Shown: positions 1 to 7,346, counted from the stretch's first letter. The stretch: DNA of 11,333 nt from Sphingomonadales bacterium (GCA_024636595.1 JAGXGT010000182.1:1-11333); one strand, 5' to 3'. Notes: generated by a model from the sequence alone, not told the origin. Made by a program: numbers and translations.

Positions 1-1
1 C

Positions 2-955
2 CTCTCCTCTGTCCGGCTCGTGGTTGGCGGCGCTACGCGGCAACAATCCGTTTACAACGGGCTTCAGGCGATCCGGGAGGCCGGGGGTGCCCAATATGTC
101 TTCGTCCATGATGCTGCACGACCCTTTGTCTCGCATCAGGTGATCGACCGCCTCCGCAATCGACTGAAGACCGAATCGGCTGCGATCCCTGTTCTCGCCA
201 GCGTTGACACCATGATCCAACTACAAGGCGGCCAGCTCAACTGCGCGGTTGATCGCAACAGCTTGTGGCGCGTACAAACCCCGCAAGCGTTTGATTTTTG
301 GAAGCTGATGGCGGCGCACGAAGGTTTTTCCGCAGATCAAGATGTCAGCGATGACGCGCAAATATTCAAGGCAGCGGGGCATGTCGTATCGATCGTCGAG
401 GGCGACGAGGCGTTAAAAAAATATACGTTGCCAGCCGATTTCGGCGAGGAAGGAATACAGCAGATGCGTCAGATACGCACCGGAATGGGCTATGATGTTC
501 ACAGACTGGCAAGCGGCGAGGACCTGTGGCTGGGGGGCGTGAAAATTGACCATAACCAGGGCCTTTCTGGGCACAGCGACGCCGATGTGCTGCTGCATGC
601 ACTGACCGATGCCTTGCTCGGGACCATAGCAGCGGGCGACATCGGCGATCATTTTCCGCCAACGGACTTACAATGGCGGGGCGCCGCTTCGGCCCGGTTT
701 GTAGAATATGCCGCATCGCTCATCGCAGAGAAAGGTGGGACCATTCATAACGTCGATATGACCATAATCTGCGAAGCTCCGAAAATTAAACCGCACCGTG
801 AGATAATCCGGCGCAATATTGCCGAAATATTGTCGATCGGGATGGATCAGGTCAGTATCAAGGCGACCACCACCGAAGGGCTGGGCTTCACCGGTCGAAG
901 GGAAGGTATTGCCGCGCAAGCCATTGCCACCATTTCTTTGGAGAAAAGTTTATGA
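2..955 (+). CDS. ispDF: Bifunctional IspD/IspF of the MEP pathway, 5'-truncated by window edge
   Basis: This is a fusion of 2-C-methyl-D-erythritol 4-phosphate cytidylyltransferase (IspD) and 2-C-methyl-D-erythritol 2,4-cyclodiphosphate synthase (IspF), the third and fifth steps of the cytosolic MEP isoprenoid pathway. The reading frame is open to the window edge, so the start and the nucleotide-binding N-terminus lie upstream. The visible IspD part contains VGGATRQQSV, VHDAARPF and WRVQTPQAF, all typical of the family. IspF begins near position 463 with GMGYDVHRL (metal-binding Asp and His), then GHSDADVLLHALTDALLG, GDIGDHFPPTD and the C-terminal TTTEGLGFTGR. Both halves look intact. Fusion of IspD to IspF, skipping IspE, is well known in alphaproteobacteria. 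The stop overlaps the ATG of the next gene (ATGA), indicating translational coupling. Confidence 0.96.
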   Translation, partial: LSSVRLVVGGATRQQSVYNGLQAIREAGGAQYVFVHDAARPFVSHQVIDRLRNRLKTESAAIPVLASVDTMIQLQGGQLNCAVDRNSLWRVQTPQAFDFWKLMAAHEGFSADQDVSDDAQIFKAAGHVVSIVEGDEALKKYTLPADFGEEGIQQMRQIRTGMGYDVHRLASGEDLWLGGVKIDHNQGLSGHSDADVLLHALTDALLGTIAAGDIGDHFPPTDLQWRGAASARFVEYAASLIAEKGGTIHNVDMTIICEAPKIKPHREIIRRNIAEILSIGMDQVSIKATTTEGLGFTGRREGIAAQAIATISLEKSL

Positions 956-1470
956 AAACTGGCTTTCCCGTTGCGCTGGCGCTGCTCGGCATCGCCCAGT
1001 CTGCAGGGGCTCAAACAGCCGAACCGGTAAAGTGCCTGAGTGTAGTGCAGGCCGAGGCGCTGGTGACCTATCTTCTGCCAAAGGCCGTCGACGCCAGTCG
1101 GGTTGCCTGTTCTGCCAGCCTCCCGGCAACCTCGGCCTTGATGATCGCAAATTCGGAACGGCTCGCCAAATATCGCGCAGCATCCGAAGGCGCTTGGCCT
1201 AAAGCCAAGAGCGCGGTTTCAGTATTGGCGGGCGAGAGGCTGCCACCGGGCATAGACGATGCGCTTTTGCGCCCGATTGCCGATGCCATGTTCACCCAAT
1301 TAATTGGCCAGGAAATCAAACAGAAAGATTGCGCCCTGATCGGTAAAATCTACGGCGATCTCGAACCAATGCCGTCTACCAATCTCGCCAGTCTGGCAGT
1401 CACCATTGTTCAGGCGTCGGCAAAGGAAGACAAGAAGCGGGACATTCCCATTTGCAAAACACCGGCGTGA
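952..1470 (+). CDS. Small exported protein of unknown function
   Basis: A 172-residue protein I cannot assign to a named family. Residues 1-20 form a signal peptide: a lysine at position 2, a hydrophobic core VALALLGIA and a likely cleavage after AGA before Gln21. The mature part is mostly helical in appearance, with no further membrane segment, and contains four cysteines (28, 53, 127, 168). These could form two disulfides in the periplasm. The start is supported by GGAG at 940-943, eight bases before the ATG, and by the 4-base overlap with the ispDF stop. It is probably co-transcribed with ispDF. A direct role in isoprenoid synthesis is not implied, since that pathway is cytosolic. The existence of the gene is well supported; the function is unknown. 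Confidence 0.82.
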   Translation: MKTGFPVALALLGIAQSAGAQTAEPVKCLSVVQAEALVTYLLPKAVDASRVACSASLPATSALMIANSERLAKYRAASEGAWPKAKSAVSVLAGERLPPGIDDALLRPIADAMFTQLIGQEIKQKDCALIGKIYGDLEPMPSTNLASLAVTIVQASAKEDKKRDIPICKTPA

Positions 1471-1490
1471 TGGGCTAATCGCGCAGGCAT

Positions 1491-2006
1491 ATGAAAAACC
1501 TCCTCCCCCGCGAACTTGTAGAATTGGCGACACGCGTCATCGAGAAAAATCGCGCTGTCGGTCGCAAGATAACCGTTGCGGAAAGCTGTACCGGAGGTCT
1601 GGTCGCAGCGGCGCTCACCGAAGTTCCCGGCAGCAGCGATGTGTTCGATTGTGGCTTCACCACCTATTCCAATGGTGCCAAACAGAATATGCTAGGCGTA
1701 AGCGGTGACCTGCTCGAGACATTTGGCGCGGTTTCGATCGCAGTGGCGTGGGAAATGGCTCAGGGCGCTCTTGCCGCTTCCGGTTGTGATGTGGCCGTTG
1801 CGATTACGGGTGTGGCGGGCCCGGATGGCGGCAGCGAGAAAAAACCGGTTGGGACCGTGGTCTTCGCCAAGGCTGAAAAAGGAAAAAGCGTCGACGAGGT
1901 CGTGGCCGACCGGAACAATTTTGGCGACGACAAGTCCCGCGCGGAGATCCGGTTTCAGGCGGTACTGGTCGCGCTGGAATTGCTGCTCCCTGACGAAAGC
2001 GTGTAG
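1491..2006 (+). CDS. pncC: CinA C-terminal domain protein, nicotinamide-nucleotide amidohydrolase (PncC type)
   Basis: A 171-residue stand-alone CinA C-terminal domain. The family deamidates nicotinamide mononucleotide to nicotinic acid mononucleotide, recycling the pyridine nucleotide released for example by NAD-dependent DNA ligase. Recognisable motifs are AESCTGG (residues 30-36, containing the active-site serine region), GFTTYSNGAKQNMLGV (55-70), ITGVAGPDGG (105-114) and VGTVVFA (120-126). The length matches short CinA/YgaD-type proteins and there is no N-terminal MoaB-like domain. It follows the exported-protein gene by 20 bases, so it is probably in the ispDF operon. No strong Shine-Dalgarno precedes the ATG. 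Its 3' end runs 52 bases into the convergent RatA-like gene. The amidohydrolase activity is inferred from family membership. Confidence 0.93.
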   Translation: MKNLLPRELVELATRVIEKNRAVGRKITVAESCTGGLVAAALTEVPGSSDVFDCGFTTYSNGAKQNMLGVSGDLLETFGAVSIAVAWEMAQGALAASGCDVAVAITGVAGPDGGSEKKPVGTVVFAKAEKGKSVDEVVADRNNFGDDKSRAEIRFQAVLVALELLLPDESV

Positions 2007-2440
2007 CTGTTTCCATAAATATCGCCGGCGCGTTCAACAAAGGCACTGGTCATCTTGTGCAGCGCTTTGGCAAACATTTGTCCTGCCAGTTTCTCGAACA
2101 TGCGGTTCTTGAAGGTGAATTCGACGTAAAAATCGACATGACATCCGCCACCGTCGCGCGGCCGGAACCGCCATTCATTGTGCAACTGTTTTAACGGACC
2201 GTCGAGATAATCGACATCAATCGATTCGTAGCGCACCTTGATCACTCGCGATGAAAACTGCTCTCTTAAACCTTTGAACCCCACCAGGACATCTGCGAGC
2301 ATCTCTGTCTCGCTGTCCGACCGCACCCGAGTGCCGACCACCCAAGGCAGAAATTCCTGATAGCGCCCAACATCGGCGACCAGCGCGTACATTTGCGCGG
2401 CGCTGTAGGGCAGATCGCGGGTTTCCCTATGAACCGGCAT
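1955..2440 (-). CDS. RatA/Coq10-like START-fold (SRPBCC) protein
   Basis: A 161-residue polyketide-cyclase/SRPBCC-type protein of the RatA-Coq10 family. Family members include the mitochondrial quinone-binding chaperone Coq10 and E. coli RatA, described as an inhibitor of ribosomal subunit association. Characteristic segments are PYSAAQMYALVADVGRYQEF (11-30) followed by LPWV, then VGFKGLREQFSSRV (53-66), a WRF strand near residue 90, VDFYVEFTFKNRMF (102-115), and a C-terminal helix ending VERAGDIYG. The serine-rich tail (149-159) is probably disordered. The frame stays open upstream to 2605, but that stretch lies antisense-free inside lipA in another frame and carries no family similarity. 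The ATG at 2438-2440 fits the family N-terminus. It overlaps the 3' end of lipA by 14 bases, suggesting coupling. In bacteria a role in quinone handling is plausible but unproven. Confidence 0.9.
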   Translation of the reverse strand: MPVHRETRDLPYSAAQMYALVADVGRYQEFLPWVVGTRVRSDSETEMLADVLVGFKGLREQFSSRVIKVRYESIDVDYLDGPLKQLHNEWRFRPRDGGGCHVDFYVEFTFKNRMFEKLAGQMFAKALHKMTSAFVERAGDIYGNSYTLSSGSSNSSATSTA

Positions 2441-3380
2441 TCGCTGCACCCGAGCGCGCCAGTTTTTCCTCGCGCGCCTGCCGCATTTTGGCGAAATCCT
2501 CGCCGGCGTGATAGCTCGACCGGGTAAGCGGGCTGGAGGCGACCAGCAGAAAGCCTTTCGCGCGCGCAACCGCCGCATAGGCATCAAAAGCCTGCGGTGT
2601 GACAAACTCGCTGACTTTTACATGCTTGGTCGTTGGCTGAAGATATTGGCCCATCGTCAGAAAATCGATATCGGCGCTGCGCATGTCGTCCATCACCTGA
2701 TGCACTTCAAGCCGCTGCTCGCTCAGGCCGAGCATGACGCCCGACTTGGTGAAGATCGACGGATCGAGCCGCTTGACCTGCTCCAGTAATCGCAGCGACG
2801 CATAATAGCGCGCGCCTGGCCGAATCGTGGGATACAGGCGGGGGACGCTCTCGAGGTTGTGATTGTAGACATCTGGTCGTGCAGCAACAATCGCCTCGAC
2901 CGCCGCTTCCGACTTGTTGCGGAAGTCCGGAGTTAAAATTTCAATGGTCGTTTTCGGTGTCGTGCGACGTAGCGCTTCAATCACTTTGACAAACTGGCTG
3001 GCGCCGCCATCGGCGAGATCATCGCGGTCGACAGATGTCACCACGATATGTTCCAGCCCTAGCTTCGCCGCGGCATCGGCAGTATGCTGCGGCTCAAGCG
3101 CATCGACTGCCATCGGCATGCCGGTTTTGACATTGCAGAAGGCACAGGCCCGCGTGCAGACATCGCCGAGGATCATCACCGTCGCGTGCTTCTTGGTCCA
3201 GCATTCGCCGATATTCGGACAGGCGGCTTCTTCGCAGACCGTGTTCAGCTTATGCTCCCGCATCAAATTGCGGGTTTTCTCGAATTCCGCGCCCATCGGC
3301 GCCTTGACCCGAATCCAGTCGGGTTTGCGCAGACGTTCGGGACTTGATCCGGGTGATGTGATCTTGGTGATTTCGTTCAT
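2427..3380 (-). CDS. lipA: Lipoyl synthase
   Basis: A radical SAM enzyme that inserts two sulfurs into octanoyl groups on carrier domains of pyruvate and 2-oxoglutarate dehydrogenases and the glycine cleavage H protein. With the ATG at 3378-3380 it has 317 residues, normal for the family. The auxiliary cluster motif C-x4-C-x5-C appears as CEEAACPNIGEC (Cys 49, 54, 60). The radical SAM motif appears as CTRACAFC (Cys 75, 79, 82). The C-terminal RSSYHAGE segment supplies the conserved serine ligand of the auxiliary cluster. VVTSVDRDDLADGGA and YNHNLE are further family signatures. A GTG seven codons upstream (3399-3401) is in frame and would give 324 residues. Neither start has a clear Shine-Dalgarno sequence, and ATG is preferred. 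The RatA-like gene follows with a 14-base overlap. Confidence 0.96.
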   Translation of the reverse strand: MNEITKITSPGSSPERLRKPDWIRVKAPMGAEFEKTRNLMREHKLNTVCEEAACPNIGECWTKKHATVMILGDVCTRACAFCNVKTGMPMAVDALEPQHTADAAAKLGLEHIVVTSVDRDDLADGGASQFVKVIEALRRTTPKTTIEILTPDFRNKSEAAVEAIVAARPDVYNHNLESVPRLYPTIRPGARYYASLRLLEQVKRLDPSIFTKSGVMLGLSEQRLEVHQVMDDMRSADIDFLTMGQYLQPTTKHVKVSEFVTPQAFDAYAAVARAKGFLLVASSPLTRSSYHAGEDFAKMRQAREEKLARSGAANAGS

Positions 3381-3613
3381 GTCTGTCAGATAGCGATGCA
3401 CGTGCGACTTGCCAACCGTGATATATGAGCATTGTGGGGGTTCGTCTCTGGTTTTAGCACCTTTTCATTACCGCAAGCTATCATCTTCCCTTTCGATATT
3501 ATTTTGGGTATCGCGCCATTTACAGCTTGTGCCGAACCGGATCAGTAACGCCAAAAAGCGCGCTATTTGCATCTGGAGCCTATCCCAGATTGTCACAAGG
3601 AGGGAGTGTTTTA
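3381..3613. other. Divergent intergenic region between lipA and carbonic anhydrase
   Basis: About 230 bases separate two divergently transcribed genes, so promoters in both directions must lie here. The middle (roughly 3450-3520) is noticeably more AT-rich than the coding DNA around it. I could not identify a convincing -35/-10 pair or operator. Short open frames crossing it have no recognisable features. Confidence 0.5.
3597..3607 (+). promoter_or_regulatory. Strong ribosome binding site of the carbonic anhydrase gene
   Basis: The stretch CAAGGAGGGAG lies about seven bases before the ATG at 3614 and is the best Shine-Dalgarno match in the window. It decides the start against the longer frame beginning at 3527. 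Confidence 0.8.
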
Positions 3614-4240
3614 ATGCCTGAATTCAATGCGATGCTGGATGGCTACAAGAGATTTCGGGAATATAATTACCCGCGGCAAAAGGCGCGATTTGACGAATTG
3701 TCCCAACACGGACAGAACCCGCCGGTCATGGTCATCTCCTGCTGCGATAGCAGGGTTGATCCAGCGACGATTTTCGATACCGGACCCGGCCAGATGTTTG
3801 CCCTTCGCAACGTTGCCAATCTGGTGCCGCCTTTTGACAGCACCGGCGGCATCCATGGCGCGTCGGCGGCGATAGAATTCGGGGTTACCGGACTTAACGT
3901 GAAGCATGTAGTGGTCATGGGCCACGGTCAATGCGGTGGGATTAGCGCGGCGCTGAAAGGCGGCGACCTTGGCGTTTCCGGTCACAGTTTCATCGATGAT
4001 TGGATGTCGATCATCACCGATGCCCGGAACGAGGTCGTCGCGCGCGGTTGTGAAGATCCGCAGCGCGCGCTGGAACTTGAATCGGTCAAGATCAGTCTTG
4101 CCAATCTGCGCACCTTTCCTTTCATCGCGGAACGGGAGCAACGCGGTCAACTCAAGTTGCATGGCGCATGGTATGCGATTGGGGAAGCCACGCTGTTCAC
4201 GCTCGACGAAGCCAGCGGTGAATTTTCTGCGGTCGAATGA
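3614..4240 (+). CDS. Beta-class carbonic anhydrase
   Basis: A 208-residue zinc enzyme interconverting CO2 and bicarbonate. The zinc site is visible as the CxDxR motif CCDSR (Cys43, Asp45, Arg47) and the HxxC motif in MGHGQCGG (His104, Cys107). The dimer-interface stretch FALRNVANLVPP follows the first motif, as in plant-type beta enzymes. The start is chosen at the ATG preceded by a strong Shine-Dalgarno (AAGGAGGGAG, about 3598-3607). The frame stays open upstream, but that extension is not family-like. There is no signal peptide, so the enzyme is cytosolic. The stop overlaps the ATG of the next gene (ATGA at 4237-4240). It probably supplies bicarbonate to carboxylases or aids pH balance. Confidence 0.95.
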   Translation: MPEFNAMLDGYKRFREYNYPRQKARFDELSQHGQNPPVMVISCCDSRVDPATIFDTGPGQMFALRNVANLVPPFDSTGGIHGASAAIEFGVTGLNVKHVVVMGHGQCGGISAALKGGDLGVSGHSFIDDWMSIITDARNEVVARGCEDPQRALELESVKISLANLRTFPFIAEREQRGQLKLHGAWYAIGEATLFTLDEASGEFSAVE

Positions 4241-4863
4241 CACCAGCTCCAGAAGAACGTTTTTTCAATGACTTGAGCCTATCTCTTCAAGAGGCATGGA
4301 AGCTTTTGGCCGAGGGCGCCTCAGACCGCCACTCGCCGCTGCACACCCCTGTCGTGGCGACCGTTACGGGCGATGGCAAAGCAAGCCAGCGGATCATGGT
4401 TCTCCGGGCTATCGATCAAGGCCACCGCCGAATGCGGTTCCATACCGATTTCCGTGGATCGAAGGTTGCGGAAATCCGCCATGGCGGCACGGTTTCGGTG
4501 CTGGGCTATCATCCTGAAGCCAAAGTGCAACTGCGCCTGTCCGGTACGGCTACTGTGCAATCGGCAGGGCCAGAGGCGGACGCGGCATGGCAAAAGGCGT
4601 CGCTCTACGGGCAGCGATGCTATCTCGCAGACCCGGCTCCGGGCAGCCCGGTCGATGCGCCGACCTCCGGGCTTGATCGGGCGATCCAGGGCGTAAAACC
4701 CACACCGGAACAGGTTCGCCCTGCCCGCGCCAATTTTGCGATACTGCTGGTTGAAGTGCAGACGATTGAATGGCTGTATCTGGCGCATCAGGGCCATCGG
4801 CGCGCCCTGTTTAATTGGGATGAGGCGGCGAGTCGGTGGGATGGCAGCTGGTTAGTGCCGTGA
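4237..4863 (+). CDS. Pyridoxamine 5'-phosphate oxidase-like FMN-binding protein
   Basis: A 208-residue split-barrel flavoprotein of the pyridoxamine-phosphate-oxidase superfamily. The segment SQRIMVLRAI (50-59), then FHTDFRGSKVAEI (68-80), match the FMN-phosphate-binding strands and loop (Arg/Ser/Lys) of PdxH. VQLRLSGTA (97-105), NFAILLVEVQTIEWLYL (166-182) and a terminal W-x3-L-x-P also follow the PdxH order. It lacks the RLHDR-type substrate signature of bona fide PdxH near the C-terminus. I therefore call it a general family member (Alr4036-like) rather than pdxH. The ATG overlaps the stop of the carbonic anhydrase gene and has no own ribosome site, so translation is probably coupled. The substrate is unknown. 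Confidence 0.88.
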   Translation: MTPAPEERFFNDLSLSLQEAWKLLAEGASDRHSPLHTPVVATVTGDGKASQRIMVLRAIDQGHRRMRFHTDFRGSKVAEIRHGGTVSVLGYHPEAKVQLRLSGTATVQSAGPEADAAWQKASLYGQRCYLADPAPGSPVDAPTSGLDRAIQGVKPTPEQVRPARANFAILLVEVQTIEWLYLAHQGHRRALFNWDEAASRWDGSWLVP

Positions 4864-4972
4864 ATCGCTGCCCCAGGATCCGGTAATCTTTACAAACTTT
4901 ACAGTGTTATTTAATCAAAAACCTGACCCCTGATTTGGCCAATAAATACCACCCGCACGAACGGAATTCGCA

Positions 4973-4991
4973 CGATCCGTGATCGCTTTTT
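4973..4991 (+). terminator. Weak candidate intrinsic terminator
   Basis: CGATC (4973-4977) can pair with GATCG (4981-4985) around a 3-base loop, followed by CTTTTT. The stem is only five pairs and lies 110 bases after the flavoprotein stop, so this is tentative. The rest of the 222-base gap 4864-5085 shows nothing I can name. Confidence 0.25.
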
Positions 4992-5085
4992 GTCAAAGAG
5001 CCGCACCGAGCATAATCGATCCAATGGTTTGTAGGACAGCATTTTTCCACTTGAACGCCCTCCCCTCGCAGTCCATCAAAGCGTC

Positions 5086-5829
5086 ATGAACCAACATAAT
5101 GACAATATCGCCCTGCTGATCGATTCCGACAACGCCAGCCACAACGGGATCGACCCGGTGCTGACGGCCCTGGCCGAGCTGGGAACCGTGAATATCCGCC
5201 GTGCTTATGGCAACTGGCGCAAGCAGTCGCTCAAGGGATGGGTCGATATCCTGCACAAATATGGCATCGAGCCGCAGCAGCAGTTCGACCTGACCAAGGG
5301 CAAGAATGCCACCGACATGAAGATGACGATTGACGCCATGGACCTGCTGTTCCGCGGCAATGTCAGCGGCTTCGGAATCATGTCGAGCGACAGTGACTTC
5401 ATGCCGCTGGCGATGCGGATCCGGCAGGAAGGGTTTCCGGTCTACGGCTTTGGCAGCGCCAAGACGCCGGAAGGCTTTCGTCAGGCGTGTAGCCGGTTTA
5501 TTGACGTCGACGCGTTGATCAAGTCCGCACGGCAGGAAAACGGTCCCGAGGCCGAAAAAGCTAGCCCGGCAAAACAAACAGTCGAAAAGCAGGAAGCAGG
5601 AAAGATCGACAATGAATTGCTCAAGCTGCTGAATGATGCTTACAAAGCCAGCAAGAAAATTGATAGATATGCCAGTTTGAGCGAAGTTGGGAAGATCGCC
5701 GGCAACCGTTCCAGCTTTGACGTGCGCAACTATGGCTATTCCAAACTCGTCGATATGTTCGAGGATGTTGAAAATTATGATGTTGAACGTCGTGACGACG
5801 GCTCCGTCTGGGTAAAGCGCCTGCGCTAG
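5086..5829 (+). CDS. NYN-domain nuclease-like protein with C-terminal OST-HTH/LOTUS domain
   Basis: A 247-residue protein of the DUF88/LabA-like NYN family, a PIN-like ribonuclease fold, fused to an OST-HTH domain. The acidic site residues are visible: LLIDSDNAS (Asp13, Asp15), KNATDMKMTIDAMDLL (Asp77, Asp83) and MSSDSDFMPLA (Asp102, Asp104). GFPVYGFGSAKTPEGFRQAC and RFIDVDAL end the NYN fold near residue 144. A charged linker (146-172) leads to the OST-HTH (about 173-247), including YASLSEVGKIAGNRSSFDVRN as two separate helical parts and the terminal strand VWVKRLR. OST-HTH domains are thought to bind RNA, so an RNA-processing role is likely but the target is unknown. No strong ribosome site precedes the ATG. 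The 3' end meets alkB tail to tail, sharing CTAG. A decayed paralogue lies at 7099-7341. Confidence 0.9.
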   Translation: MNQHNDNIALLIDSDNASHNGIDPVLTALAELGTVNIRRAYGNWRKQSLKGWVDILHKYGIEPQQQFDLTKGKNATDMKMTIDAMDLLFRGNVSGFGIMSSDSDFMPLAMRIRQEGFPVYGFGSAKTPEGFRQACSRFIDVDALIKSARQENGPEAEKASPAKQTVEKQEAGKIDNELLKLLNDAYKASKKIDRYASLSEVGKIAGNRSSFDVRNYGYSKLVDMFEDVENYDVERRDDGSVWVKRLR

Positions 5830-7034
5830 GACGTTTTCAAAGACTTTCTGCGTTTTTCCCAGCGCTTTTCCAGCTTCGCTTTGGCATGAGGTGCCATGTT
5901 CACTTTGCTGATATCGCCGCCGGCCCATTTCATCACCAGTGGGTCCATCACATGGAAAAAAAGCGGCGGATTATTGGCCAGCAGGAACATCGCCGGATAA
6001 CCGTTGGGTAAGCTCGGCAGATCGGGATAGTTGCGCAGCGCCTGATAGGGCCGCATCGGATGGGCGTGATGATCGCTGTGCCGCTGCAGATGAAAAGTCA
6101 TCAGATTGGAGAAAATATGGTTGGTGTTCCAGCTGTGATCCGGTCGACACCGCTCGTAACGACCATTTTCGAGTTTTTGCCTGAGCAGCCCGTAATGTTC
6201 GACATAATTGGCCTGCGATAATAGATACCAGCCAAAAAAATGATGCACCAGAATGAACGGCAGAACTTTCCAGCCAAATAATATCGTCAGGACAATAGCC
6301 GCCGTTCCAGCCACCACCCAGCCTTGGAAAATTTCGTTCTGCATGCTCCAAAAGGACAGGCCTTTTCGCTGCAGCCGCTTGCTCTCACTCTCCACGCCAT
6401 CGCGGAAAGCTCCGGGAATTTCGCGCATCGCAAAGCGGAAAATAGACTCTCCCATACGGGCGCTAGCAGGGTCCCCAGGCGTCGAAACATTGACATGGTG
6501 GCCGACATTATGCTCGAGTCGGATATGGGTATAGCCAACGAGTGCGTTGTTGATGATCGCGAAAACGCGGTTCACCGGATCATTCTTGTGTCCCAGTTCA
6601 TGACCAATAGCCAAGCCGCTGCCGCTGATCGTGCCTACGCCAAAAGCCAGTGCAGCCCATGACCACCATGGCAAATCCTGCGTGCCCACTAGGGCGACGG
6701 TTGCCAGAAAACTGATCCAGAATATCGGTACGGCGGCACGCACGAGCCATTTATAATATGGGTCGGCGGCCAACGCCTGCGAAACTTCTTCCGGCGGATT
6801 ATGCGGGTCTTCCCCCAATATCGTGTCAATGATCGGAACCAATCCGAACATGTACAGCACCGGGATAAGCGTCGCCCAGACACCGAGCGGTGTAAAATAT
6901 AGTCCAGCGGCAATGGCGGGCACAGCGGGAAAGAAAAGCGACAGCGAATACAGCCAGCGCTTGCCATCCTCGTAACGAATTTCGCTACCGTCTTTTGCTG
7001 TCCCTAAAAAAACGGCCACCAAACGCTGCCCCAA
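5826..7034 (-). CDS. alkB: Membrane alkane 1-monooxygenase (AlkB family)
   Basis: An integral-membrane non-heme di-iron hydroxylase oxidising terminal carbons of medium-chain alkanes, fed by rubredoxin. Histidine motifs in 402-residue numbering: HELGH (145-149), EHNVGHH (174-180) followed by STPGDPASARMGES, and LQRHSDHH (316-323). The AlkB-specific NYVEHYGL signature (277-283) separates it from fatty-acid desaturases. About six membrane segments are visible (for example 29-46, 53-70, 100-118, 124-141, 238-270). Length is normal. No ATG is available: the first candidate is TTG (7032-7034), directly after an in-frame TGA, with further TTG (7020-7022) and GTG (7017-7019) choices and no clear Shine-Dalgarno. 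The true start is therefore uncertain. No rubredoxin, reductase or AraC-type regulator is adjacent. The stop overlaps the NYN gene stop by four bases. Confidence 0.94.
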   Translation of the reverse strand: MGQRLVAVFLGTAKDGSEIRYEDGKRWLYSLSLFFPAVPAIAAGLYFTPLGVWATLIPVLYMFGLVPIIDTILGEDPHNPPEEVSQALAADPYYKWLVRAAVPIFWISFLATVALVGTQDLPWWSWAALAFGVGTISGSGLAIGHELGHKNDPVNRVFAIINNALVGYTHIRLEHNVGHHVNVSTPGDPASARMGESIFRFAMREIPGAFRDGVESESKRLQRKGLSFWSMQNEIFQGWVVAGTAAIVLTILFGWKVLPFILVHHFFGWYLLSQANYVEHYGLLRQKLENGRYERCRPDHSWNTNHIFSNLMTFHLQRHSDHHAHPMRPYQALRNYPDLPSLPNGYPAMFLLANNPPLFFHVMDPLVMKWAGGDISKVNMAPHAKAKLEKRWEKRRKSLKTS

Positions 7035-7098
7035 TCACTCAAACGACCGTGCGACAATATATTATTTGGGAGGAGAGGCAAGTTGGTTAATCTTTTGT

Positions 7099-7341
7099 GA
7101 GGGCGCCTTCAGGCAGGCATGCAGCCGGTTTATCGACGTCGATGCGCTGATCGAGGTGGACAAACGCAATCCCGCCGGTGCCAAGAGTGGCGTCAAGAAG
7201 GCAACCAAGCCGGAATCCGCAAGCGGTACGAGTGAAAGCAGCGGCAAAGTCGATGACGAGCTGCGCAACCTGCTGATCGACGCCCATCAGGCCACCAAAC
7301 GCGATGATCACGGGCATTCGTTTGTGAAGCGGTTGCGGTAA
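7099..7341 (+). pseudogene. 3' remnant of a second NYN/OST-HTH gene
   Basis: The frame from about 7099 reads FRQACSRFIDVDALI, nearly identical to residues 131-145 of the intact NYN protein. It continues with a diverged charged linker, then KVDDELRNLLIDAHQATKR, matching KIDNELLKLLNDAYKASKK. It then jumps straight to FVKRLR, matching the C-terminal VWVKRLR. The NYN catalytic core and most of the OST-HTH are missing, so this is a truncated, internally deleted paralogue. The frame stays open upstream to a TTG at 7066 (GGAG nearby), so a short peptide of about 91 residues could in principle be made. The first 11 residues of that peptide are not homologous to the NYN gene, placing the break near 7098. 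It lies 64 bases from the 5' end of alkB. Confidence 0.8.
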
Positions 7342-7346
7342 TTGTT

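Noticed and set aside
2441..2605. N-terminal extension of the RatA-like frame
   Set aside because: It overlaps lipA coding sequence, is arginine-rich and out of character for the family; the ATG at 2438-2440 gives a normal family length.
3409..3621. 70-codon open frame between lipA and carbonic anhydrase
   Set aside because: No ribosome site and no recognisable features; it occupies a divergent promoter region and overlaps the carbonic anhydrase start.
4237..4863. Bona fide PdxH (pyridoxamine 5'-phosphate oxidase)
   Set aside because: FMN-binding segments match, but the C-terminal substrate signature of PdxH is not seen, so only family membership is claimed.
4993..5928. Long minus-strand open frame (311 codons) opposite the NYN gene
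   Set aside because: It is the antisense shadow of the NYN gene. The plus strand carries clear NYN catalytic motifs, while this frame has no family features and would also run into alkB.
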